A stretch of 64,000 nt of DNA from Janthinobacterium violaceinigrum. GTDB lineage: Bacteria > Pseudomonadota > Gammaproteobacteria > Burkholderiales > Burkholderiaceae_D. Below the pieces are notes generated by a model. The model made no database searches. It was not told where the DNA came from and saw only the letters and a program-made list of their open reading frames with translations. Location of the stretch: positions 124,001-188,000 of the forward strand of contig NZ_WFLI01000009.1 in NCBI RefSeq assembly GCF_009208555.1. The letters are read 5' to 3'. The translations under genes and the position numbers were made by a program. Positions 18,887 to 26,726 of this stretch are shown piece after piece. Each line of letters begins with the position of its first letter. Position 1 is the stretch's first letter.

Positions 18887-19804
18887 ATGGCCCTGCACAT
18901 CGAAACTCCCCTGCTCAACTCGCGCGCCCTGAGCCTGCACAGCGAACGCGCCATCTGGCTCAAGCTCGAAGCCTTGCAGCCGCCCGGCTCCTTCAAGATC
19001 CGCGGCATCGGCCTGGCCTGCGAAGAATACGCACGGCGCGGCGCCAGCCGTTTCATCTCTTCTTCCGGCGGCAATGCCGGCATCGCCGTGGCCTATGCGG
19101 GCCGCCAGCTGGGCATTCCCGTCATCGTCGTCGTGCCGGAAACGACCAGCGAACGGGCCCGGGCCCTGATCGCGCAGGAAGGGGCCGAAGTCATCGTGCA
19201 CGGCGCCGCCTGGCAAGAGGCCAACGCGCTGGCGCAATCGATGCTCACGCCGCAGGACGCCTTTCTGCACCCGTTCGACGACCCGCTGCTGTGGCAGGGC
19301 CATGCGGGCATGATCGATGAAGTGGCCGGCGCGGGCCTGAAGCCGGACGCCGTGGTGCTGTCGGTGGGCGGCGGCGGCCTGCTGGCCGGCGTGGCCGAAG
19401 GCTTGCAGCGCAATGGCTGGGACGACGTGGCCCTGGTAGCCGTGGAAACAGAAGGCGCCGCCTCGCTGGCCGCCGCCGTGGCCGCGCGCGAACACGTGGC
19501 CCTGCCTGCCGTGAGCAGCATCGCCACCTCGCTGGCCGCGCGCCAGGTCTGCGCGCAGGCATTCCACATCAGCCAGACGCGCCCGCTGCACAGCGTGGTG
19601 GTGTCGGACCGCGCCGCCGTCGACGCCTGCCAGCGCTTTATCGGCGACCAGCGCCTGGTGGTGGAGCCGGCCTGCGGCGCCGCGCTGGCGGCCGTCTACG
19701 GCAAGGCGCCGCAGCTGGCGCCCTACCGCAATGTGCTGGTCATCGTGTGCGGCGGCGTGACGGCCACCACGCAGCAGCTCGATCACTGGACTGCTACCCT
19801 GTAA
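18887..19804 (+). CDS. PLP-dependent serine/threonine dehydratase-like enzyme
   Basis: A 305-residue fold-type II pyridoxal-phosphate enzyme. The Schiff-base lysine is in PPGSFKIRGI near residue 36, the phosphate-cradle loop is SSSGGNAGIA near residue 62, and the glycine-rich loop is SVGGGGLLAG. Its short length without a regulatory ACT domain fits catabolic L-serine dehydratase or a threonine-deaminase-like enzyme that yields pyruvate or 2-oxobutyrate and ammonia. Substrate preference cannot be read directly. It ends three bases from the stop of the convergent diguanylate cyclase gene. Confidence 0.88.
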   Translation: MALHIETPLLNSRALSLHSERAIWLKLEALQPPGSFKIRGIGLACEEYARRGASRFISSSGGNAGIAVAYAGRQLGIPVIVVVPETTSERARALIAQEGAEVIVHGAAWQEANALAQSMLTPQDAFLHPFDDPLLWQGHAGMIDEVAGAGLKPDAVVLSVGGGGLLAGVAEGLQRNGWDDVALVAVETEGAASLAAAVAAREHVALPAVSSIATSLAARQVCAQAFHISQTRPLHSVVVSDRAAVDACQRFIGDQRLVVEPACGAALAAVYGKAPQLAPYRNVLVIVCGGVTATTQQLDHWTATL

Positions 19805-19807
19805 AAC

Positions 19808-21838
19808 CTACGGCGCCGCCTCGAGCAGCGCCACGCCGTCGCGGCCCTGCCCCTTGGCCTGATACAGGGCCTGGTCGGCCAGGTCCAGCAGCAGCGCCGG
19901 CGTCAGCGCGCCTTCGCGGAAGAGGGCGATGCCGATGCTGGTCGTCACGGGCAGCGGGCCGCCGGCCAGTTCGAATGGCTGGCGGATGGCGTCGATGATC
20001 TTCGCGCCGATCTGGCCCACTTCGGCCGCGCTTTTCACGCCCTCGAAAACGATCACGAATTCATCGCCGGCCAGGCGCGCCACCAGGTCGCTGGCGCGCA
20101 CGCTGCGCACCAGGCGCGCGGCGAATTCCTTCAGCACCTCGTCGCCCGCATGGTGTCCCAGGCTGTCGTTGATGGCCTTGAAGCGGTCGATATCGAGATA
20201 GGCCAGCGCCATCGGCGCGCGCGTGGCGCGCGTGCGCTGCATGCTTTGCGCCAGCTGTTCGTCGAAGCGGCGGCGGTTGGCGATGCCCGTCAGCGTGTCG
20301 GTGGCGGCGGCAAACTGCAGCGCCGTATGCACTGCCTTGGTCTTGGTGATTTCATGGATCAGGCCATACACGCCGGCCACCGCGCCGCTGTCGTCCACAT
20401 GGGGCACGTAGCTGGTCTGGAAGGCGCGCCGGCCCCTGCCCTGCGCACCCTCGCTTTCGCCCTCGATGTCGCCGTCGACGGTAAATTCGAACTCCACCTC
20501 CTCGCCCGAGAAGGCGCGCCGCAGGTAGGCTTCGCGCAACTGGTACGCTTCCTCGCCCAGCACCTCGCGGATGGAATGCATCAGGCTTTCCTTGCGCGAC
20601 ATGCCGAACCATTTTTCAAACGTGGCGTTGATGAACTGGTAGCGGTGCTCGCGGTCGATGTAGACGATCACCACGGGCACATGGTCGGTCAGCAGCTTCA
20701 ATCGCCGCTCGCTGTCGCGCGTCTGCGCCTCGGCGATTTCGCGCTCGGCCACCAGCGAGTAAAAATCGCGGCTCAAGTCGCCGATCTCGTCGCGCCGCTC
20801 GATCTGCAGCGCCTCGATGCCCAGGCGCTGGCGGCGGATCTGGCGCACCTGGCGGCGCAGGCGCTCCAGCGGTTGCAGCAGACGCAGCACCACGCGCCAG
20901 CCGGCCAGTCCCGCCAGCAGCGCCAGCAGCACGGCGGCCAGCAGTATCCTGCTGCGCATCGCATGCAATGGCGCGAAAGCTTCGTGCATCGGATACACCG
21001 AGGCCAGTATCCAGCCCGTGGCGGCGATGCGGTGATAGGCGAACAAGGCATCGACGCCTTGCGTGGTGGTGCCCGTCAGCCAGCCCTCGAAGCCCTGCAT
21101 GGCGCGCCGCGTCGGTTCGCTGACGGGGCCATTCGCTTCGATATGCTGCATGATGCGCGACTTGTCGGGATGCTCGACGATGACGCCTTCGCTGGTCATG
21201 ATGTACAGGTAGCCGCCCGTGCCCGGCTTGAGCGTGCCCAGGCGCCCCAGGAAATCGGGCTGGCGCAGGTTCACGCTGGCCGCCAGCACATAGCGCACGC
21301 CGCCCTGCGCGTCGAACACGGGCTGCGTCACCACCACGATGGGCATGCCGGAAATGCTGCCGTTGAGCGGCGCGGAAATCACCGAGCGCCGCGTCGCCAG
21401 CGTCTGTTCGAAATACGGGCGGCCCTTCAGGTTCAGCCCCGCCTGCGGCTTGAACGGACTCACGCTGGCCAGGACCAGGCCGTCGATGCCGACCACGCCG
21501 GCCGAATAGAATTCCTTGCCCAGCACCGTTTGCGCGGCCAGGAAGCGCTGCAGGCTGGCGCCATCGTGCGCGCCGCTGGCCGCCAGGCTGTCCGCCATCG
21601 CGCGCAGCACATTGCGCTTGGCGTCGAGTTCTTCATCGATGAAGACGGCGGCGCTGGCCAGCGATACGTATTGCTGGCGGCCCGTCACGTCGCGCATGCC
21701 GCGCTCGGCCACGCTCAGGGTGGCCAGCGCCAGCGATGCCACGGCGGCCAGCACGAGCAGGAAGACGACCACGCTCATGCGCGCCTTCAGGCTGGCGGGC
21801 AAGCACCTGCGCAGCAGTGTGCGCAATCTCATACGCAT
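19808..21838 (-). CDS. Membrane diguanylate cyclase with Cache, HAMP and PAS domains
   Basis: A 676-residue signalling protein. A first membrane segment (about 20-42) and a second (about 297-318) flank a periplasmic double-Cache-like sensor (GVVGIDGLVLASVSPF, PYFEQTLATRR, GGVRYVLAASVNL). A HAMP-like linker, a PAS domain (about 380-490; FINATFEKWFGMSRKESL) and a GGDEF domain follow. The active-site loop reads RLAGDEFVIV, so the first Gly is Ala, a variant seen in active enzymes. An RxxD inhibitory site (RASD) lies five residues before it. It should make cyclic di-GMP. It starts 13 bases after the APS kinase stop and is probably co-transcribed with it. Confidence 0.92.
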   Translation of the reverse strand: MRMRLRTLLRRCLPASLKARMSVVVFLLVLAAVASLALATLSVAERGMRDVTGRQQYVSLASAAVFIDEELDAKRNVLRAMADSLAASGAHDGASLQRFLAAQTVLGKEFYSAGVVGIDGLVLASVSPFKPQAGLNLKGRPYFEQTLATRRSVISAPLNGSISGMPIVVVTQPVFDAQGGVRYVLAASVNLRQPDFLGRLGTLKPGTGGYLYIMTSEGVIVEHPDKSRIMQHIEANGPVSEPTRRAMQGFEGWLTGTTTQGVDALFAYHRIAATGWILASVYPMHEAFAPLHAMRSRILLAAVLLALLAGLAGWRVVLRLLQPLERLRRQVRQIRRQRLGIEALQIERRDEIGDLSRDFYSLVAEREIAEAQTRDSERRLKLLTDHVPVVIVYIDREHRYQFINATFEKWFGMSRKESLMHSIREVLGEEAYQLREAYLRRAFSGEEVEFEFTVDGDIEGESEGAQGRGRRAFQTSYVPHVDDSGAVAGVYGLIHEITKTKAVHTALQFAAATDTLTGIANRRRFDEQLAQSMQRTRATRAPMALAYLDIDRFKAINDSLGHHAGDEVLKEFAARLVRSVRASDLVARLAGDEFVIVFEGVKSAAEVGQIGAKIIDAIRQPFELAGGPLPVTTSIGIALFREGALTPALLLDLADQALYQAKGQGRDGVALLEAAP

Positions 21839-21851
21839 CGCCGCCCCGCCG

Positions 21852-22382
21852 TTACAGCCGCTGCTGCAAAAGCCGGCACAGGCGTTCGACCGACTCTTCC
21901 AGCGCCAGCACCTGGGTGTCGAGGTTCAGCGCGGGCGACAGCGGTGCTTCGTAGGGCGCGGAAACACCCGTAAATTGCGCGATCTGGCCTGCGCGCGCCT
22001 TCGCATACAGGCCTTTCGGATCGCGCGCCTCGCACGCGGCAACGGGCGTGCTGATATGCACTTCGATGAACTGTTCGGCGCCGACGATGGCGGCAGCCAT
22101 GGCCCGGTCGGCGCGGTACGGCGAAATGAAGGCAGCGATGACGATCAGGCCCGCCTCGTTCATCAGGCGCGCCACTTCGGCCGTGCGGCGGATATTCTCA
22201 TGCCGGTCTTCCGGCGTAAAACCCAGGTCGCGATTCAGGCCATGCCGCAGCTGGTCGCCGTCGAGCATCGCCACGGCCCGGCCCTGCGCCTTCAGCGCCT
22301 GCGCCAGCGCCTGCGCGACGGTGGTCTTGCCGGCGCCGCTCAAGCCCGTCAGCCAGACCGTGGGGTGTTGTACTGCTGTCAT
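21852..22382 (-). CDS. cysC: Adenylylsulfate (APS) kinase
   Basis: A 176-residue kinase that converts APS to PAPS with ATP. Walker A is GLSGAGKTT near residue 14; DGDQLRHGLNRDLGFTPEDR and the loop FISPYRADR are APS-kinase hallmarks. No sulfate adenylyltransferase (cysDN) lies next to it, so it is a stand-alone copy. ATG 22382 follows GAGAGG; a GTG one codon earlier is possible. It lies 62 bases after nasA and 13 bases before the diguanylate cyclase gene, on the same strand. Confidence 0.92.
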   Translation of the reverse strand: MTAVQHPTVWLTGLSGAGKTTVAQALAQALKAQGRAVAMLDGDQLRHGLNRDLGFTPEDRHENIRRTAEVARLMNEAGLIVIAAFISPYRADRAMAAAIVGAEQFIEVHISTPVAACEARDPKGLYAKARAGQIAQFTGVSAPYEAPLSPALNLDTQVLALEESVERLCRLLQQRL

Positions 22383-22444
22383 CACACTGCCTCTCTGTTA
22401 TAGAGCAGGCAATATAACAAAGCCGTGCCGGAAAGGACAGATTT

Positions 22445-25114
22445 TCAGGCCGCGCTGCGCACCTCAAGCAGCAACTGTCGTATCTCCGGTACGCAGGAGC
22501 CGCAATTGCCGCCCGCCTTGACGCAGGCCGTCACCTGCGCCGCCGTCGTCAGCCCCTGCTCCCGGATGGCCGCGCAAATGGTGTTGCGCCCCACGCCAAA
22601 GCACGAGCACACGGTGGCGCCGGCGTCGACACCCTTGCCGAGGGGCTGGCCCAGCAGCACGCCGGCGCGGTCCGCCACGTCCATCTGCGCGTGCGCAAAC
22701 AGGCTGGCCAGCCAGCTGCGCGACGGCAGGTCGGGCCGCGGCGACACATACACGCACTGCGCGATGCGCCCCTCTTCCAGGTGCACGGCGCGGTACACGC
22801 CGGCGCTGGCGTCCGCGTAATCGAGCCAGTCGGCATGCTCGTCCTCCACGCCCAGCAGCGCGCGCGCCCAGGCGCCCAGGTCATCGATGCGCTGGCGCCC
22901 CGCCAGCTCGTAGCGCAGGAACTGCTCGCCCTGGATGCGCGTCCAGTGCGCCACGCCATCGAGCGCCAGGGGTGTGCGGCTCAGCACGAACGCATGCCAG
23001 TTCACGCGGAACTGCTCGATGCGCACGGGCGTATGCTTGAATTCGGGCTCGCCCGAGACGGGGTCGACGGCCGGATTGACGACGGCACCCACGCGCGCAT
23101 CGGACGCATTTGCGTCGCTCCAGTGGATGGGCACGAAGACCTGGCCGCGCGCGATGCCGCCGCCGTGCACGACCCGCGCCACCATCGCGCCCCAGGCGCT
23201 GGAAATGCGCGCCAGTTCGCCTTCGCGCACGCTGTACAGCAGCGCATCCTGCGGGTGGATGTCGATGAACGCCTCGGCCACGTGGCCGGACAGTTTCGCC
23301 GCCTTGCCCGTGCGCGTCATCGTATGCCACTGGTCGCGCACGCGGCCCGTATTCAAGATCAGCGGATAGTCCTCGCCGGGCAGGTTCTGCGGCGCGCGCG
23401 GCGCCGTGGGAATGAAGCGCGCGCGCCCGTCCGCATGCGCGAAACGGCCATCGCCGAACAGGCGCGCCTGGCCCTGCGGCCACTGCTGCGGCTGCAAGCC
23501 ATCGTACTGCGCACCGCTCAGCCCCACCAGGTGGATCAGGTTGAACAGGCGCGCCAGTGCCCCCTCGTTGCGGAAGGCGGACAGGCGCGCGTGTTCGTCG
23601 AAGATGGCTTGCGGCGACGTGAAGTCGAAGCCCGCATAGCCCATGCGCGTGGCCACCTCGCACAGCACCTGCCAGTCGGCGCGCGCTGCACCCGGCGCCG
23701 GCAGGAAGGCCCGCTGGCGCGAGATGCGGCGCTCGGAATTGGTCACCGTGCCATCCTTTTCGCCCCAGCCCAGCGCCGGCAGCAGCACGTGCGCATGCGC
23801 ATTCGTGTCCGACTGCGCGCTGATGTCCGACACCACCACCAGTTCGCATTTGGCCAGCGCGCGGCGCACCTGGTCGGCGTCCGGCATGCTCACCAGGGGA
23901 TTGGTGGCGATGATCCACACGGCCTTCACCGTGCCCGCCTCGATGGCGTGGAACAGGTCCACCGCCTTCAGGCCAGCTTTGGCGGCGATGCGGGGCGCAT
24001 TCCAGAACGACTGCACCGTTTCGCGGTGCCGGGGATTGTCCAGCTCCAGGTGCGCCGCCAGCATATTGGCCAGGCCGCCCACTTCGCGCCCGCCCATGGC
24101 GTTCGGCTGGCCCGTGAGGGAAAACGGCCCCATGCCGGGCTGGCCGATGCGGCCCGTCGCCAGGTGGCAGTTGATGATGCTGTTGACCTTGTCCGTGCCG
24201 CTCGACGACTGGTTCACGCCCTGCGAAAAGGCCGTGACGACCTTGCGCGTGGCGGCAAACGCCTGATAAAACGCCAGCAAGGCGTGCGGATCGACCTTGC
24301 ACATGGCCGCCACCTGCAGGGGATCGCCGCAATCCACGTGTGCGGCTGCCAGCGCCTCGTCCAGCCCCGCACTGTGCTGGGTGACGAAAGCGCCGTCGAT
24401 CGCGCCTTCCTTCGCCAGATAGCACAGCAAGCCGTTGAACAGCCACACGTCGGTGCCCGGTTTCACGGGCAGGTGCAGATCGGCCAGCTCGCAGGTGGCC
24501 GTGCGGCGCGGGTCGATCACCACCAGTTTCATGTGCGGCCGGCTTTCGCGGATGCGCGCGATGCGCTGGAACAGGATGGGATGGCACCAGGCCGTGTTCG
24601 AGCCCACCAGCACGACCATGTCGGCCAGCTCCAGGTCGTCGTAGCAGCCGGGCACGATGTCTTCGCCGAATGCGCGCTTGTGGCCCGCCACGGCCGACGA
24701 CATGCACAGGCGCGAATTGGTGTCGATATTCGCGCTGCCCACATAGCCCTTCATGAATTTATTGGCCACGTAATAATCTTCCGTCAGCAGCTGGCCCGAG
24801 ACATACAGGGCCACGGCGTCGGGGCCGTGTTCGGCGATGATGGCGCGCAAGCCGCCCGCCACCTTGTCCAGCGCGGCATCCCAGGAAGCGGGCCGCAGCA
24901 CGCCGTCCACGCGCACCTGCGGCTGCAGCAGCCGCTTGTCCAGATCCAGCGTATCGCCCAGCGCCGAGCCTTTCACGCACAGGCGTCCCAGGTTGGCGGG
25001 GTGGCTGCTGTCGCCGGCGATGCGGATGGCGCCGCCGGGCAGGCGCGCCGCGTCCACGCCGCAGCCGACGCCGCAGTACGGGCAAGTGGTTTTCACGGGT
25101 GGGCAAGTCGTCAT
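22445..25114 (-). CDS. nasA: Assimilatory nitrate reductase catalytic subunit
   Basis: An 889-residue cytosolic molybdoenzyme (bis-MGD) that reduces nitrate to nitrite. The N-terminal [4Fe-4S] site is CPYCGVGCG plus a fourth cysteine in NLGRLCVKGS. The C-terminus carries a BFD-like [2Fe-2S] domain (CSCFGVGRNTICAAI and GGNCGSCVPEIRQLL), typical of the longer NasA type. There is no Tat signal, consistent with assimilation. ATG 25114 starts the CxxC domain almost immediately; it comes 11 bases after the flavoprotein gene. Last gene of the nitrate assimilation operon. Confidence 0.95.
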   Translation of the reverse strand: MTTCPPVKTTCPYCGVGCGVDAARLPGGAIRIAGDSSHPANLGRLCVKGSALGDTLDLDKRLLQPQVRVDGVLRPASWDAALDKVAGGLRAIIAEHGPDAVALYVSGQLLTEDYYVANKFMKGYVGSANIDTNSRLCMSSAVAGHKRAFGEDIVPGCYDDLELADMVVLVGSNTAWCHPILFQRIARIRESRPHMKLVVIDPRRTATCELADLHLPVKPGTDVWLFNGLLCYLAKEGAIDGAFVTQHSAGLDEALAAAHVDCGDPLQVAAMCKVDPHALLAFYQAFAATRKVVTAFSQGVNQSSSGTDKVNSIINCHLATGRIGQPGMGPFSLTGQPNAMGGREVGGLANMLAAHLELDNPRHRETVQSFWNAPRIAAKAGLKAVDLFHAIEAGTVKAVWIIATNPLVSMPDADQVRRALAKCELVVVSDISAQSDTNAHAHVLLPALGWGEKDGTVTNSERRISRQRAFLPAPGAARADWQVLCEVATRMGYAGFDFTSPQAIFDEHARLSAFRNEGALARLFNLIHLVGLSGAQYDGLQPQQWPQGQARLFGDGRFAHADGRARFIPTAPRAPQNLPGEDYPLILNTGRVRDQWHTMTRTGKAAKLSGHVAEAFIDIHPQDALLYSVREGELARISSAWGAMVARVVHGGGIARGQVFVPIHWSDANASDARVGAVVNPAVDPVSGEPEFKHTPVRIEQFRVNWHAFVLSRTPLALDGVAHWTRIQGEQFLRYELAGRQRIDDLGAWARALLGVEDEHADWLDYADASAGVYRAVHLEEGRIAQCVYVSPRPDLPSRSWLASLFAHAQMDVADRAGVLLGQPLGKGVDAGATVCSCFGVGRNTICAAIREQGLTTAAQVTACVKAGGNCGSCVPEIRQLLLEVRSAA

Positions 25115-25125
25115 GGGGATTCCAG

Positions 25126-26364
25126 TCAGGCGGCCTGGCCGCACAGGGCCTGGCCAAACAGAAGGTGGGAACGCAGCGCGCCGATGTCGCGGCGCTGCTG
25201 GATCAGGTCGAAATACCAGGGCCCGTCCTGCACGTCGCCATACAGCACGGCGCCCACCAGGCGGCTGCCCTGCACCACCAGGCGCTTGTAGACGCCCCGG
25301 CGCGGGTCGCGCAGCACCAGGTCTTCGCTGCCCTCGCCGCCGAGGATGTCGCCGGCCGAATACAGGTCGATGCCCGTCACCTTCAATTTGGTGGCGCTGG
25401 CCTGCTGCACGTAGCGCCGGTGTCCCGCGCCGGCCAGGTGCGCGCCGCACACGCGCGCCTGCTCCCAGATGGGCGCGACCAGGCCGAAGGTGGCGCGCCG
25501 GTGCTGCACGCATTCGCCCACGGCGTACACGCGCGGATCGTAGCTTTGCAGGCAGTCGTCGACGACGATGGCCCGTTCGCAGTGCAGGCCCGCCGCTTGC
25601 GCCAGCCCGATGTTGGGGCGCACGCCGGCCGTCATCACCACCAGGTCGGCGGGAATGCTGCTGCCGTCCGCAAACTGCACGCCTTCCACGCGGGTGCCGC
25701 CCAGAATGGCGGACGTTTGCGCCTGCATCAGGAAACGCAGGCCGCGCGCTTCCAGCGCCGTTTTCAGCAGCATCGAGGCCGGGGCGTCCAGCTGCTGGTT
25801 CATCAGGGCGCCGCTCATGTGCACCACGGTGACGTCCATGCCCTGGCGCTGCAGGCCGTTGGCCGCTTCCAGGCCCAGCAGGCCGCCGCCGATGACCACC
25901 GCGTGGCGGTGTGTGCGCGCCGCCTGCAGCATGGTGTCGACGTCGCTGATATCGCGAAAGCCGATCACGCCCGGCAGCTGGTGGCCCGGCACGGGCACGA
26001 TGAACGGCGTAGACCCCGTCGCCAGCAGCAGGCGGTCGTAGCGCACCGCGATGCCCGATAGCGCTTGTACCGTGCGCGCCTGCCGGTCGATGCGCACGAC
26101 GGGGTCGCCCGCGTGCAGGGTGATGCCGTGCTGCGCATACCAGTCGCGCGTGTGCAGCATGATGTCGTCGACCGTCTTTTCGCCCGCCAGCACGGGCGAC
26201 AGCAGGATGCGGTTGTAGTTGCCGTGCGGCTCGGCGCCGAACACGGTGATGTCATACAGGTCCGGCGCGAGTTTCAGCAGCTCTTCCACCGTGCGCATGC
26301 CGGCCATGCCGTTGCCGACCACCACCAGCGAAGGACGCGCAGTGGCCCTGACTGGCGTGTTCAC
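25126..26364 (-). CDS. NirB-N-like FAD/NAD(P) oxidoreductase of the nitrate operon
   Basis: A 412-residue flavoprotein resembling the N-terminal half of NirB and rubredoxin reductases. It has an FAD-binding motif (VVVGNGMAGMRTVEELL), a NAD(P)-binding motif (VVIGGGLLGLEAANGL) and YAVGECVQHR near the FAD end. It lacks the siroheme and Fe-S parts of NirB. In related operons such a protein passes electrons from NAD(P)H to NasA, and that role is inferred here from position between nirD and nasA. It starts with GTG at 26364 in a 4-base overlap with the nirD stop. Confidence 0.85.
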   Translation of the reverse strand: MNTPVRATARPSLVVVGNGMAGMRTVEELLKLAPDLYDITVFGAEPHGNYNRILLSPVLAGEKTVDDIMLHTRDWYAQHGITLHAGDPVVRIDRQARTVQALSGIAVRYDRLLLATGSTPFIVPVPGHQLPGVIGFRDISDVDTMLQAARTHRHAVVIGGGLLGLEAANGLQRQGMDVTVVHMSGALMNQQLDAPASMLLKTALEARGLRFLMQAQTSAILGGTRVEGVQFADGSSIPADLVVMTAGVRPNIGLAQAAGLHCERAIVVDDCLQSYDPRVYAVGECVQHRRATFGLVAPIWEQARVCGAHLAGAGHRRYVQQASATKLKVTGIDLYSAGDILGGEGSEDLVLRDPRRGVYKRLVVQGSRLVGAVLYGDVQDGPWYFDLIQQRRDIGALRSHLLFGQALCGQAA

Positions 26365-26723
26365 AGCGCCACCCACACCATGTCGGCAAACACGCGCGCG
26401 GGCCAGGCGGCCACGGAGTGCTCGGGCGCTTCGATGCACTCGCCGCTGGCCAGGTCGAAATGCTGCTTGTAGATGGGCGAGGCGACGACGACGCGCTCGC
26501 CGATGCTGCCCACGAGGCCCCGCGACAGCACGGAAGCGCCCGCGTTCGGGTCGACATTGTCGATGGCGTACACGCGCGGCGACGCATCGCCGACGCGGAA
26601 CACGGCCACGTGGCGCCCGCCGATCAGCGCGCACACGCCCGTGTCGGGCACGATGTCGCTCAAGGGGCAGATGGCCACCCAGTTGTCGGCGGTGGCGCCG
26701 GACAGTTCATTCATCGCATTCAT
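26361..26723 (-). CDS. nirD: NADH-dependent nitrite reductase small subunit
   Basis: A 120-residue protein with a Rieske-like fold that lacks the cluster-binding Cys and His residues, as is normal for NirD. Typical stretches are WVAICPLSDIVPDTG and IYKQHFDLASGECIE. It partners NirB in reducing nitrite to ammonium. ATG 26723 follows GGAGG. It lies 3 bases after nirB and overlaps the next gene, so the operon is translationally coupled here. Confidence 0.94.
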   Translation of the reverse strand: MNAMNELSGATADNWVAICPLSDIVPDTGVCALIGGRHVAVFRVGDASPRVYAIDNVDPNAGASVLSRGLVGSIGERVVVASPIYKQHFDLASGECIEAPEHSVAAWPARVFADMVWVAL

Positions 26724-26726
26724 GCT

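Noticed and set aside
22383..22444. Sigma-54-like GGCACGG and possible operator between nasA and cysC
   Set aside because: The -12 GC element is absent, and the inverted repeat around GAGAG has several mismatches.
22691..25291. A long plus-strand open frame opposite nasA
   Set aside because: It is the mirror of a well-supported nitrate reductase gene and has the His/Arg/Gln-rich composition of antisense frames.
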